NCBI GenBank assembly: GCA_030530095.1
Contig: JAUMVO010000013.1
Location: forward strand, 1-47,831
Source of the DNA: Clostridiaceae bacterium
GTDB lineage: Bacteria; Bacillota; Clostridia; Oscillospirales; Acutalibacteraceae
DNA: 47,831 nt
Direction of reading: 5' to 3'
Shown: positions 24,158 through 33,079 of the stretch, in pieces
Layout of the letters: each line of letters starts with the position of its first letter
How positions within the stretch are numbered: the first letter of the stretch is position 1
Notes under the pieces: generated by a model
Seen by the model: only the letters and a program-made list of their open reading frames with translations
The model's database searches: none
Told to the model about the DNA's origin: nothing
Translations under genes and position numbers: made by a program

Positions 24158-24186
24158 ATATTATCATAAGTTTTTGTAAAATGCAA
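24158..24186 (-). promoter_or_regulatory. Promoter of tRNA-Pro(GGG)
   Basis: TTGCAT (24186-24181), 17-base spacer, TAATAT (24163-24158). Between it and the tRNA lies a hairpin GGGCAG / CTGCCC. Confidence 0.75.
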
Positions 24187-24214
24187 GTGCTTTTTCTAAT
24201 TATTTATAATTGAT

Positions 24215-25006
24215 TTAATACTCACGTTCTGTAAGCACTTCAAAATGCTCGGGAAGCTCGTTAATCCTTTTCTTGATGAAAAGGGGGTATAGATACTGCC
24301 CGTTGAGCGTATCTGTATCAAGCCACTCAAAGACTTCCTTGTTTTTAGTGTTAAGTCCTGCAAAGCGTGGTTGATTTACAAGGTCGGTGCCGGACACATC
24401 AACAAGATAGTAAACACAAAGCTCGTGAAACTTTTCGCCGGTTGTATCCTCAATGAAAAATCCCTGATTGAGCCACAGCGGACGTATAACATTTGCCTCT
24501 ATTCCGAGTTCTTCTTTAAGCTCACGCTTTATTGCATCTTCAGCCGACTCATTCATGTTAACCCTGCCGCCCGGCAGATAATAATACGGGGATGAATAAT
24601 TCTTCATCGCAAGCAGCTTACCGTCATGCTTCATAACGGCGCAAACCCGATAATTGAAAACTCCGCTGTCTGTTTTGAATGTTATATCAACGGGCTTTTG
24701 TAAATCGGTTGAATTTGACTTTCCGTTCGAATAAGGATTCTTGTTTTCTCTGTTCGGTGTTGACGTATTTCCTCCCCAGCGTGCGAAGAGTATCAGCGAG
24801 TAGTGAATAATCCCGACAAGCAGCCATGCCGCCAGCGTTGCCCAGAACCAGCCGATATTAAGACCGATTACAAAATGCAGTATCAGCGTAAGCCACATTG
24901 GGATTGAACAAATCCACGAGCTTATTCTGAACGCGAGGAAGAAGAATAAGCCGAAGAAAAAGCCCGAAACGTCACGTCTGTTTGCGTATTCCAAATCTTT
25001 TTTCAT
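24215..25006 (-). CDS. NUDIX hydrolase fused to an N-terminal membrane domain
   Basis: 263 residues. Three hydrophobic segments (about 15-32, 36-51, 54-73) form a membrane anchor. The NUDIX domain follows (about 105-255). The NUDIX box GGRVNMNESAEDAIKREL continuing KEELGIE has all catalytic Glu residues in the G-x5-E-x7-REUxEExGU pattern. Such enzymes cleave X-linked nucleoside diphosphates. Membrane attachment suggests a lipid- or sugar-linked diphosphate substrate (inferred). It is the last gene of the four-gene operon, 18 bases after the acyltransferase stop. It has no clear terminator of its own before the tRNA promoter. Confidence 0.85.
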   Translation of the reverse strand: MKKDLEYANRRDVSGFFFGLFFFLAFRISSWICSIPMWLTLILHFVIGLNIGWFWATLAAWLLVGIIHYSLILFARWGGNTSTPNRENKNPYSNGKSNSTDLQKPVDITFKTDSGVFNYRVCAVMKHDGKLLAMKNYSSPYYYLPGGRVNMNESAEDAIKRELKEELGIEANVIRPLWLNQGFFIEDTTGEKFHELCVYYLVDVSGTDLVNQPRFAGLNTKNKEVFEWLDTDTLNGQYLYPLFIKKRINELPEHFEVLTEREY

Positions 25007-25024
25007 ACTGTAATCCTTCGGTAA

Positions 25025-26308
25025 TTACTGCCTGCCTGCAGAAAGGACGTCGATGTTCTTGTCCATAAGGTCAAAGAACTTCTCAACCGTTTCCTTATCT
25101 TCCTCGTTGCCTCTGACACACATTGATAAGGTCAATTCTCCGCCCAGAGATGTTGCCGACAGAAGAACATACGGCTTGTATTTTACAGCGCCCGTCATAA
25201 AACCGTCGAATGGCTCGTGCCCCGAAAGCGCAAGCTTGTCCTGTTCGAGAATACCAATGTTGCTCATAGCAAGAAGCGGGTTGGAATAGCCGATTTTAAT
25301 TACCTGCTCCGAAGCCGCCTGAGGCATAATGCTGTAGCCGAGTTTGAGCAGGGGGAGTCCGTAAAGTCCCATGAATTTGTCGTTCTTGAAACGCTCAACG
25401 CTTTTCTTGGTGTATTCAAGAGTCTTGAAAATATCTTCGCCCAGCTCGGGTATATTGCACTGCATAAACGCGGTCTGGTTTGTAATACCCGTTTCACTTG
25501 TGTCCTTCATGTGACGGCGTAAATCGATGGCGCATGATATTGTAACGCTGTCCTGCCTCGGGTAGCCTGCCAGTTCGTAAAGGCTGTAGAAATAAGCGGC
25601 TATAAGCATATCGTTTACTGTTGCGCCCATCTGCTTACCCGATTTGCGAAGTGCGGAGAAACGCTCTGCATTTATTTTGCGCCTTGCTATAAATGAACGG
25701 TCGCGTATATCATCGGGAGTCAGGGGAAATCTGTGGTCATCCTTTGCGCATACGTTTTTGTATAAGTTGTTTGCCATTTTCTGCTCGGTCTGGGAGAAAT
25801 CCTCGTACACCTTTTCGTAGGAACGCGAGCCCGATTTCAGATCAATGGGGCTTATCCCATTTTCGGCGTAATCGTTGTAATTCTTACACAGTGCCTTCAT
25901 AAAGTATTTAAGGTCACCGCCGTCCATACACATATGATTTTCAACGACGAGCAAAACGGATTTACCTTCGTAATAATAGACCGCAAAGCGAATCTGCAGT
26001 TTATCCTCGGGCGGAATGTACTGAGTTAAAAAGTCGTCAATTGCTTCCTGAAGGTTTTCGGGACGCGCAACTGTCAGAACGTCGTCGATATCGTAATCGT
26101 TCACTCTCCAGTATGTGCGAAGCTTATTGTCCACAAACGAGGAGTGGAGTACAGGCGCTTTTTCCAGAAAGCAGATGATGACGGTTTTAAGAATGTCAAT
26201 ATCGATTTCAAAGTCGTAATGAAGCTCGACGTGTACCATTCTGTCGTTAAAATCGCGGAAGAGATAGTGCATCTTATCCCAAAGTTCCGCATTAAGACGC
26301 TTTACCAT
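25025..26308 (-). CDS. Condensation-domain-like acyltransferase
   Basis: 427 residues with the architecture of CoA-dependent acyltransferases related to NRPS condensation, PapA5 and wax-ester/alcohol acyltransferase enzymes. The active-site motif is HMCMDGG (about 124-130, HxxxDG; His is the general base). The C-terminal half has SNIGILE, like the SNxG structural motif of these families. No carrier-protein or adenylation domain is nearby, so it probably transfers an acyl group from CoA or another donor to an alcohol, sugar or lipid. It overlaps the upstream membrane-protein gene by seven bases, indicating coupled translation and probable joint function. Confidence 0.75.
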   Translation of the reverse strand: MVKRLNAELWDKMHYLFRDFNDRMVHVELHYDFEIDIDILKTVIICFLEKAPVLHSSFVDNKLRTYWRVNDYDIDDVLTVARPENLQEAIDDFLTQYIPPEDKLQIRFAVYYYEGKSVLLVVENHMCMDGGDLKYFMKALCKNYNDYAENGISPIDLKSGSRSYEKVYEDFSQTEQKMANNLYKNVCAKDDHRFPLTPDDIRDRSFIARRKINAERFSALRKSGKQMGATVNDMLIAAYFYSLYELAGYPRQDSVTISCAIDLRRHMKDTSETGITNQTAFMQCNIPELGEDIFKTLEYTKKSVERFKNDKFMGLYGLPLLKLGYSIMPQAASEQVIKIGYSNPLLAMSNIGILEQDKLALSGHEPFDGFMTGAVKYKPYVLLSATSLGGELTLSMCVRGNEEDKETVEKFFDLMDKNIDVLSAGRQ

Positions 26309-27111
26309 TGCTCATCCACCTCCGGCTTGTACATAAATCTTCTGTTGTATCTGATGAATCCCCACAGAACAATAAACGAAACGACAACTGATACGGGAAT
26401 CAGCATCCATCCGGGATTCCATGCTAAAACACCTGTCAGTCCGAGTAAAACGTAAACAAATACGCTTACGACGGGTATCGTAATCAGATAATTGATAATA
26501 ACGAGTCTTTGCTTCGTTGCAGTTGCAAGTAAAAGGTCGCCTATGAACATAAACGCAACTGCGGCAATAAAGGCGAGATAGGCGTTCTCAATATGAAAGC
26601 CTATTCTCAGCAGTAAGAAGAAAAACTGAGATGCCACCATAACAGAACCTGCTACAAGCATACGCATTATAAAATAGGACTTTTTTCGTCTGTCAAGGAA
26701 GCTTACCGCGACAAACATGGCGCCGATAACGACGGCTGTTGCGCAGCCCTCGATAATCAGCCAGGTCGGATGCCATACATTAAAAATGAAACCTATGGCA
26801 AGATAGATGATAACTGACAGCAGCATGAGAAGTCCGGAAAACAAGGGAAACTTTTTCAGCAGCCATTTTTCTTTCAAATCCTTGAGATATTCCTCATAAC
26901 CGTTGAGAATGAAACGCTCATCGTATTCATCAATTACAAGGTCGTGCGCAACCTTCTTGTCGTTGAGTCCTCTGCCGAGAATCTCCTTTGTGCGAAGCTC
27001 CATTTCATCGAGCACGTGCCGTTTATAATTGTAATTTCCGCGCTCTGAACGGCTTTTCATCACATTCTCAATGTGGTCGCAGTAATCGTTGTATTCGTTG
27101 TAATTACTCAT
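26302..27111 (-). CDS. Six-helix membrane protein of unknown function
   Basis: 269 residues. A soluble, charged N-terminal region (about 1-85) is followed by roughly six membrane helices (about 91-250) and a short tail ending EVDEQW. I see no transport or catalytic signature. Its position between a sugar-type transporter and a condensation-type acyltransferase, with a seven-base overlap into the latter, suggests it supports the acyltransferase at the membrane (inferred). Confidence 0.7.
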   Translation of the reverse strand: MSNYNEYNDYCDHIENVMKSRSERGNYNYKRHVLDEMELRTKEILGRGLNDKKVAHDLVIDEYDERFILNGYEEYLKDLKEKWLLKKFPLFSGLLMLLSVIIYLAIGFIFNVWHPTWLIIEGCATAVVIGAMFVAVSFLDRRKKSYFIMRMLVAGSVMVASQFFFLLLRIGFHIENAYLAFIAAVAFMFIGDLLLATATKQRLVIINYLITIPVVSVFVYVLLGLTGVLAWNPGWMLIPVSVVVSFIVLWGFIRYNRRFMYKPEVDEQW

Positions 27112-27131
27112 TTATTTCTCCTGTATTTCAA

Positions 27132-28604
27132 TTAAACCAGCTTTTCAAAGCCTTCCGTAGTGTATTCTTCGCCCTTGCGCTTCTTTTCAAGCTGAACCAT
27201 AAGAGCATCGAAACGCTTTCTTGTCAGCGGGAAGACGAAGAGGGCAATAATGGAAAGTACAAGAATTACGGCAGGTATAATTGTCGATATATTTTCCATG
27301 CCGTTGATAATTTTCGGGTCGGAGACCTGAGTGAAAAGCGATTCCTTGCCGGCGACATCGGTTGAACTGTCATAGCCGTAGAAGCTAAGAAGCTGACCTG
27401 CCATAAGTATACCGAACGCCGAACCGAATTTCTGGATAAGCTGAGGAAGCGCCGTGATAGTGCTTTCTTTTCTTTCACCCGTCTTGAATTCGTCAAGTTC
27501 AACGAGGTCGTATCCCATTGAATAGAACAGAGTCCAGAACGTGCCGTTTGCTATTCCGAGAATAATCGGGCTGACTACGCACATGATTTTGAACGAACCG
27601 ACTGTGAAATCAAGTCCGAGTATCTTTGTCAGCACTTCAAGCACAACTACACCCGAGAGAAATACAAGGCAGGCGGTGCGTCTGTCGGTCTTTTTGGCGA
27701 GCTTTTCAACTATCGGAACCGTTACTGCCATTGAGATAACGAGCGAAATTATTACGATTGCTATACCGGTATCGTATTCCATACCTATACAGTCAATAAC
27801 CATGTATGTCAGGTTGGATTGAATCATGGAACTCATTGCAAGGTAGAAGAATACGAACATTAAAAACCATTTTGTCGGCTTGAGTCTGAGTATGCTGCCG
27901 AAAGATTTGAATGTAGAGATTACTGATAATTTCGGCTTTGCATCGCCTTCGCCGAGTGCTTTGGGAACGTAAACGCCGTTGAGCGATTTGCAGCAGACGA
28001 AGCCGAGTATGATTGCAAGTACGCTGATAAGTGCGGCGATTACCGCGTAGGAATTGCTCTGATATCTTTTGCCGAGCAATACTGCAACCGTGGGAACAAG
28101 AGCGGGAAGTATATTACCGAGACCGACGCAGACCGCATTGAGAAGCGAAGACAGTGAACGTATTGCAGTTCTTTCGTCATAGTCTTCGGTAATCTCGGCT
28201 ACGATTGCGTAATACGGAATTGAATACATCGTGTAGAAGATCCAGATGCACATTGAAATCAATGTGTAGAGCAGTATCTTCGCGGTCTGTGAGTTGAAGC
28301 CCGCGCCTATGCTTGTCCACGCTACAACGAAGGTAATGGCAAGGGGGATAATTGAAATTTTCATTATTCTGTTCTTGTCAACGCCCGGCTTGTCGGTATA
28401 GTTACCGATAATCGGGTCGGTAATCGCGTCCCATGCGATTGAAATGAAAATGATAATTGAGCTGTAGCTCGGCTTGATTCCGACTATCTCGTTAAGAAAT
28501 GTAAGATAGTATGTATAGAACATATTGTAGCACAGCGACTCGGTGAAAATACCGAGACAGTAACCGAGCTTTTTTCTGCCGGTCAGCTTGCTCGATGCGG
28601 ACAT
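27132..28604 (-). CDS. MFS transporter, GPH (MelB-like) cation symporter family
   Basis: 490 residues with about 12 membrane helices. The loop motif AWDAITDPIIGNYTDKPG near residues 58-75 is the glycoside-pentoside-hexuronide symporter signature. IPYYAIVAEITEDYDERT is its second-loop equivalent. The family couples sugar or glycoside uptake to Na+ or H+, but some members move drugs or lipids. It is the first gene of the minus-strand operon, with AAAGGATG before ATG 28604 and a promoter divergent from folC. Confidence 0.88.
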   Translation of the reverse strand: MSASSKLTGRKKLGYCLGIFTESLCYNMFYTYYLTFLNEIVGIKPSYSSIIIFISIAWDAITDPIIGNYTDKPGVDKNRIMKISIIPLAITFVVAWTSIGAGFNSQTAKILLYTLISMCIWIFYTMYSIPYYAIVAEITEDYDERTAIRSLSSLLNAVCVGLGNILPALVPTVAVLLGKRYQSNSYAVIAALISVLAIILGFVCCKSLNGVYVPKALGEGDAKPKLSVISTFKSFGSILRLKPTKWFLMFVFFYLAMSSMIQSNLTYMVIDCIGMEYDTGIAIVIISLVISMAVTVPIVEKLAKKTDRRTACLVFLSGVVVLEVLTKILGLDFTVGSFKIMCVVSPIILGIANGTFWTLFYSMGYDLVELDEFKTGERKESTITALPQLIQKFGSAFGILMAGQLLSFYGYDSSTDVAGKESLFTQVSDPKIINGMENISTIIPAVILVLSIIALFVFPLTRKRFDALMVQLEKKRKGEEYTTEGFEKLV

Positions 28605-28639
28605 ATAATCATCCTTTCAAAATGTTTTTTATCATTATA

Positions 28640-28667
28640 ATTTTATCACATTGACATCATTTGTAAA
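28640..28667 (-). promoter_or_regulatory. Promoter of the transporter-acyltransferase-NUDIX operon
   Basis: TTTACA (28667-28662), 16-base spacer, TAAAAT (28645-28640). The spacer and -10 are a near mirror copy of the divergent folC promoter. Confidence 0.75.
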
Positions 28668-28717
28668 GTGAAAATAAAATATAAATTTGTTATTCAACAT
28701 TTGATATTAATGTGATA
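28644..28717. repeat. Inverted 16-base motif overlapping both divergent promoters
   Basis: 28644-28659 is the reverse complement, at 14 of 16 positions, of TGATATTAATGTGATA (28702-28717). Extending through both -10 boxes gives 17 of 20 matches. Each copy occupies the spacer and -10 of one promoter, so the pair could be matched operators or an inverted promoter duplication. Confidence 0.7.
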
Positions 28718-28721
28718 CAAT
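28693..28721 (+). promoter_or_regulatory. Promoter of folC
   Basis: TTCAAC (28693-28698), 17-base spacer, TACAAT (28716-28721), followed by GGGGAGGTGAT before the ATG. Confidence 0.7.
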
Positions 28722-28739
28722 AGGGGAGGTGATAAATAG

Positions 28740-29975
28740 ATGAATTATGAGCAATCGGTCAATTACATACATTCGTTTCTGAAGTTCGGCGTCAAGCTCG
28801 GGCTTGACAGAATGCGCGCTCTGCTTGATGCGCTCGGCAATCCCGAAAAGAATATGAAGTATATTCACGTAGCGGGTACAAACGGCAAGGGCACTACCTC
28901 GACAATGCTTTCAAATATTCTTATTGACGCGGGTTATAAGACGGGATTGTTCACCTCGCCTTATGTTTTTGACTTCTGCGAGAGAATACGCGTTAACGGC
29001 GAGAATATACCGCACGACGATCTGGCGGATATTATCAACAGGATTAAACCCGTGGTTGAAAAGTTGAATTCCGAAGGCGTTGAGATAACCGAATTTGAAC
29101 TGATCACAGCTGCAGGATTGCTGTATTTCAGCGAGCAGGGCTGCGATTATGCCGTTATGGAGGTAGGCTTAGGCGGACGCTTTGACGCTACTAACGTTAT
29201 ACCCGCGCCCGTTGCGGCCGTTATTACTTCGATTTCCTATGACCATATGGCAGTGCTCGGTAATACGATAGAGCAGATTGCCGCCGAAAAATGCGGAATA
29301 ATCAAGGAAGGCTCTCGCGTTGTAACTACAAGCCTTCAGAACAGGGAAGCGCTTCAGGTTATAAGGGACACCGTAAAGCGGAAAAATGCCGATCTGGGCG
29401 TAGCGAGATACAGCGACGTTGAGATTCTTGAGGAGAGCATAAGCGGAACGGATATAGAGTATCTCGGAAATACATATCATATTCCGCTTGTCGGCAGACA
29501 TCAGATTGAAAACACAATAGGTGTCATCGAAGCGGCTTACGTGATTGACAAGGTCTGCGAAAAGAACATTCAGAACGGTATTAAGAACACTGTTATAAGG
29601 GGCAGGATGGAACTCGTTGATGATAATACCCTGATTGACGGCGGACATAACGAGGAATGCGCTCAGGCACTGAAAAACGTTATCGAAAAGTTTCTCGCTT
29701 CAAGAAAAATCACCGCAATTATCGGTATGATGGCGGACAAGGAATGTGAAAAGTACCTTGCCGATATACTGCCGCTTTGCGACGGCGTTGTATTTACCAA
29801 GCCTCATAACCCGAGAAGCGAAGAACCGGAAAATTTGACAGAAATTGCAAAGAAGTATATTAAAAATATAAGTATTGAAAACGAGCCTAAAATGGCTTAT
29901 TATAAGACAAAAGAGCAGGCTGACTTTACGCTTGTCTGCGGCTCTTTCTATATGCTCAGCGATATTTTTAATTGA
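28740..29975 (+). CDS. folC: Folylpolyglutamate synthase / dihydrofolate synthase
   Basis: 411-residue Mur-ligase-family enzyme that adds glutamate to dihydropteroate and/or folates. The ATP P-loop is HVAGTNGKGTTSTML (about 43-57). GLFTSPYVFDFCERIRVNG is the family folate-loop region. EVGLGGRFDATNV and SYDHMAVLGNTIEQIAAEKCGI provide metal and Lys positions. DGGHNEEC marks the C-terminal Rossmann domain. It begins with a strong GGAGGTGAT site and is followed 11 bases later by the GH38 gene. Confidence 0.94.
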   Translation: MNYEQSVNYIHSFLKFGVKLGLDRMRALLDALGNPEKNMKYIHVAGTNGKGTTSTMLSNILIDAGYKTGLFTSPYVFDFCERIRVNGENIPHDDLADIINRIKPVVEKLNSEGVEITEFELITAAGLLYFSEQGCDYAVMEVGLGGRFDATNVIPAPVAAVITSISYDHMAVLGNTIEQIAAEKCGIIKEGSRVVTTSLQNREALQVIRDTVKRKNADLGVARYSDVEILEESISGTDIEYLGNTYHIPLVGRHQIENTIGVIEAAYVIDKVCEKNIQNGIKNTVIRGRMELVDDNTLIDGGHNEECAQALKNVIEKFLASRKITAIIGMMADKECEKYLADILPLCDGVVFTKPHNPRSEEPENLTEIAKKYIKNISIENEPKMAYYKTKEQADFTLVCGSFYMLSDIFN

Positions 29976-29986
29976 GAGGTATCACT

Positions 29987-32900
29987 ATGACGGACTTTTT
30001 CGAAGACAGAATGAGAGTGTTCTTTGACACTTTCAGAGGCTACACCCTTAACAGCGAGAAAAGAATTGACGGCTGGATGTTCAAATCCTGCGGCTACAAG
30101 AGCAATAACAAGCTCCCGAAGATTGACCGCAGCTTCTGCGAATTCGGCGCAAATGAGCGCTGGGGCGGTAAGCAGGACGAGCACGCATGGTTCTTTAAGA
30201 AGCTGAATATTCCTAAGGAGCTTGTCGGCAAGAACGTCGAGCTTGAGATTACAACCGCAACCGAGCGTGAAGGCTGGGATGCACTCAATCCGCAGTTTAT
30301 CGTTTACGTTGACGGCGTAATGGTTCAGGGGCTTGACGTAAATCACCGCGAAATATTCCTTGACAACGCCAAAAAGAGTTATGAGATTTATATCTATGCC
30401 TATACGGGTATGGCGGGCGACGGCTATCTTGAATTCAACGCTACGCTCAGGACTTATAACGAGGCGGCGAGAAAACTTTATTATTCGCTCAGAGTTCCGT
30501 TTGAAGTCTGCGAATATCTGACTCCCGGTGAGAATCCGTATATTGATATTGAAAAGCATATTGTCAATGCCGTAAATCTTCTTGATTTAAGAGTTCCCGG
30601 TTCTCCCGAATTCAACAAATCCGTCAAGGCGGCACAGTCATACCTTGACAATGAGTTCTTCAAAAACTGCGTATCGGAAAACGTCAACGCAATCTGTATA
30701 GGCCATACACATATTGACGTTGCTTGGCTGTGGACTCTGGCGCAGACCCGTGAAAAGGTTCAGCGCTCGTTTGCAACCGTAATAGCGCTGATGAAAAAAT
30801 ATCCCGAATACAAGTTTATGTCGAGCCAGGCCCAGCTTTACAAGTTCCTTAAAGAGGAATGCCCCGAGCTTTACAATGAGGTTAAAAAGATGGTTAAGGC
30901 AGGGCGCTGGGAAGTTGAAGGCGCTATGTGGGTTGAGGCGGACTGCAACATTTCTTCGGGCGAATCTCTTGTGCGTCAGGTCCTCTACGGAAAGCGTTTC
31001 TTCAAAGAGGAATTCGGCGTTGACAGTAAGGTGCTTTGGCTGCCCGACGTATTTGGCTATTCCGCTGCACTGCCGCAGATTTTAAGAAAGAGCGGCGTTG
31101 ACAAGTTCGTAACCTCAAAAATCGGCTGGAACGAAACGAACCGCGTGCCCTATGACACCTTCTGGTGGAAGGGCATTGACGGTACGGATATTTTTGCGTA
31201 TTTCATGACCGCGCAGGACAAGCGCAGGGGCAGACCCGTGACAACGGAATGTACATATAACGCAAAGCTCAATCCCTCACAGCTTCAGGGCGGCTACGAC
31301 CGTTATCAGCAGAAGGATATTAATAACGATATAATGATTACCTTCGGCCACGGTGACGGAGGCGGCGGACCGGTAAGAAAAGACCTTGAATATTATAATG
31401 TGCTTAAGAAAGGTCTTACCGGTGTCCCGAAGGCTAAGATGGAATTTGCAGGCTCAATGCTTGAAAGAGTTAAAAAGAGAGCAGAAAAGAATCCGAAGAC
31501 TCCGTCGTGGGTAGGCGAGCTTTATCTTGAATACCACAGAGGAACTTATACCTCTCAGGCAAAAAATAAGCGCAACAACCGTAAGTCCGAATTCCTTTTT
31601 GAAAAGGCGGAAACGCTTGCGGTTATGAACGAAAAGCTCAACCGTGCAAAGTATCCTCAGAAGGATTTGTCGCAGGCATGGGAGGTAATACTTCTCAATC
31701 AGTTCCACGATATTATTCCCGGCTCGTCCATAAAGGAAGTCTATGAGGTTTCCTCAAAACAGTATGAGCAGCTCAGAGTAATCGGCAACGAGATAACCGA
31801 TAAGGCGTATAAAGGAATTGCCGACAAGGTTAATACAGACGGCGGTTATATCGTATTCAATCCGAATTCGTTTGTCGGTAACGGGGCGGTTAAGCTTGAC
31901 GGCAAGACCTATACCGTAACCGATATTCCTGCCAAGGGCTACAAGGTAATTAAAAAGCCCGAAATCAAAGGCACTGTTGAGGTCAGTGAAAAATGTATCG
32001 AAAACGCTTTCTTCAAGCTGACCTTTGACGATAAGGGTACAATCACGAAGCTTTATGATAAGCGCAACGGCAGAAACGTGCTCAAAAAAGGCGGACGGGG
32101 CAACGTTATGACCGCTTATGAGGATTTGCCGAGAGCCTATGACAACTGGGAAATCAGCAATTACTACACCGATAAATCCTGGGAGGTCGGCGACGTCAAA
32201 TCCGTAAAGCCGATTTTTGACGGCGCAAGAGCGGGACTTGAAATCAAGAAGTCTTTCCTCAAGAGTACGCTTGTTCAGAAAATCTGGCTGTACGACGATA
32301 TTGAGAGAATTGATTTCGATACCTTTATCGACTGGAAGGAATCACATATTATCCTTAAAGCAGCCTTCCCCGTTGACATTAATGCCGACAAGGCGACCTA
32401 TGACATTCAGTTCGGCTCGGTCGAAAGACCTACTCACTACAATACGAGCTGGGATGCGGCAAAATTTGAGGTCTGCGCCCACAAGTACGCCGACCTTTCC
32501 GAATACGGCTACGGTGTCAGCCTTATCAATGACTGCAAGTACGGACATTCAATACACGACGGCGTAATGGCGCTGACGCTTCTCAAGAGCGGAACCTATC
32601 CCGACCCGACCGCCGACAAGTGTGAGCATTATTTCACATATTCGCTTATGCCTCACTCTGGCGATTACAAGTCGGCAGGAACTATTAAGGAAGCTTACTT
32701 TATCAATAACCCGATGACAGCCTTCAAGGTTAAAAAGCAGACCGGCAAGCTCGCCTATGAGTTCTCGCTTGTAAGCGTTGCGGATGAAAACGTCGTAATT
32801 GAAACCGTCAAGAAGGCTGAGGACGGCGACGGAGTTATTATCAGAATGTACGAGAGCTTCAACAAGCGCACGAATACAACGCTGACGCTCGGCTTTGACT

Positions 32901-33019
32901 TCAATTCTGCCGCAATCTGCGACCTTATGGAAAACGACGTCAAGACCTTGCGCACAAAGGGTAATCAGATACCCGTTGAACTCAAACCCTTTGAGATTGT
33001 AACACTTAAGATAAAATAA
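29987..33019 (+). CDS. Alpha-mannosidase, GH38
   Basis: 1010-residue retaining glycosidase. The zinc motif IGHTHIDVAWLWT lies near residue 240, and the catalytic nucleophile is the Asp in WLPDVFGYSAALPQI near 350. A further family block is NQFHDIIPGSSI near 575. The C-terminal third is the beta-rich GH38C region. There is no signal peptide, so it degrades imported mannosyl oligosaccharides inside the cell. I chose ATG 29987 for the GAGAGG site. An in-frame TTG at 29972 is unsupported. It follows folC closely but ends at a bidirectional terminator. Confidence 0.93.
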   Translation: MTDFFEDRMRVFFDTFRGYTLNSEKRIDGWMFKSCGYKSNNKLPKIDRSFCEFGANERWGGKQDEHAWFFKKLNIPKELVGKNVELEITTATEREGWDALNPQFIVYVDGVMVQGLDVNHREIFLDNAKKSYEIYIYAYTGMAGDGYLEFNATLRTYNEAARKLYYSLRVPFEVCEYLTPGENPYIDIEKHIVNAVNLLDLRVPGSPEFNKSVKAAQSYLDNEFFKNCVSENVNAICIGHTHIDVAWLWTLAQTREKVQRSFATVIALMKKYPEYKFMSSQAQLYKFLKEECPELYNEVKKMVKAGRWEVEGAMWVEADCNISSGESLVRQVLYGKRFFKEEFGVDSKVLWLPDVFGYSAALPQILRKSGVDKFVTSKIGWNETNRVPYDTFWWKGIDGTDIFAYFMTAQDKRRGRPVTTECTYNAKLNPSQLQGGYDRYQQKDINNDIMITFGHGDGGGGPVRKDLEYYNVLKKGLTGVPKAKMEFAGSMLERVKKRAEKNPKTPSWVGELYLEYHRGTYTSQAKNKRNNRKSEFLFEKAETLAVMNEKLNRAKYPQKDLSQAWEVILLNQFHDIIPGSSIKEVYEVSSKQYEQLRVIGNEITDKAYKGIADKVNTDGGYIVFNPNSFVGNGAVKLDGKTYTVTDIPAKGYKVIKKPEIKGTVEVSEKCIENAFFKLTFDDKGTITKLYDKRNGRNVLKKGGRGNVMTAYEDLPRAYDNWEISNYYTDKSWEVGDVKSVKPIFDGARAGLEIKKSFLKSTLVQKIWLYDDIERIDFDTFIDWKESHIILKAAFPVDINADKATYDIQFGSVERPTHYNTSWDAAKFEVCAHKYADLSEYGYGVSLINDCKYGHSIHDGVMALTLLKSGTYPDPTADKCEHYFTYSLMPHSGDYKSAGTIKEAYFINNPMTAFKVKKQTGKLAYEFSLVSVADENVVIETVKKAEDGDGVIIRMYESFNKRTNTTLTLGFDFNSAAICDLMENDVKTLRTKGNQIPVELKPFEIVTLKIK

Positions 33020-33031
33020 AAGCACATAAAA

Positions 33032-33066
33032 AAAGCCAACGGTTATCTGACCGCTGGCTTTAATCT
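33032..33066. terminator. Bidirectional terminator between GH38 and ackA
   Basis: AAAGCCA-CGG / CCG-TGGCTTT stem with one mismatch. The minus side has a run of seven T (strong, for ackA) and the plus side ATCTTTTT (weaker). Confidence 0.8.
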
Positions 33067-33079
33067 TTTTATCTGTTTA

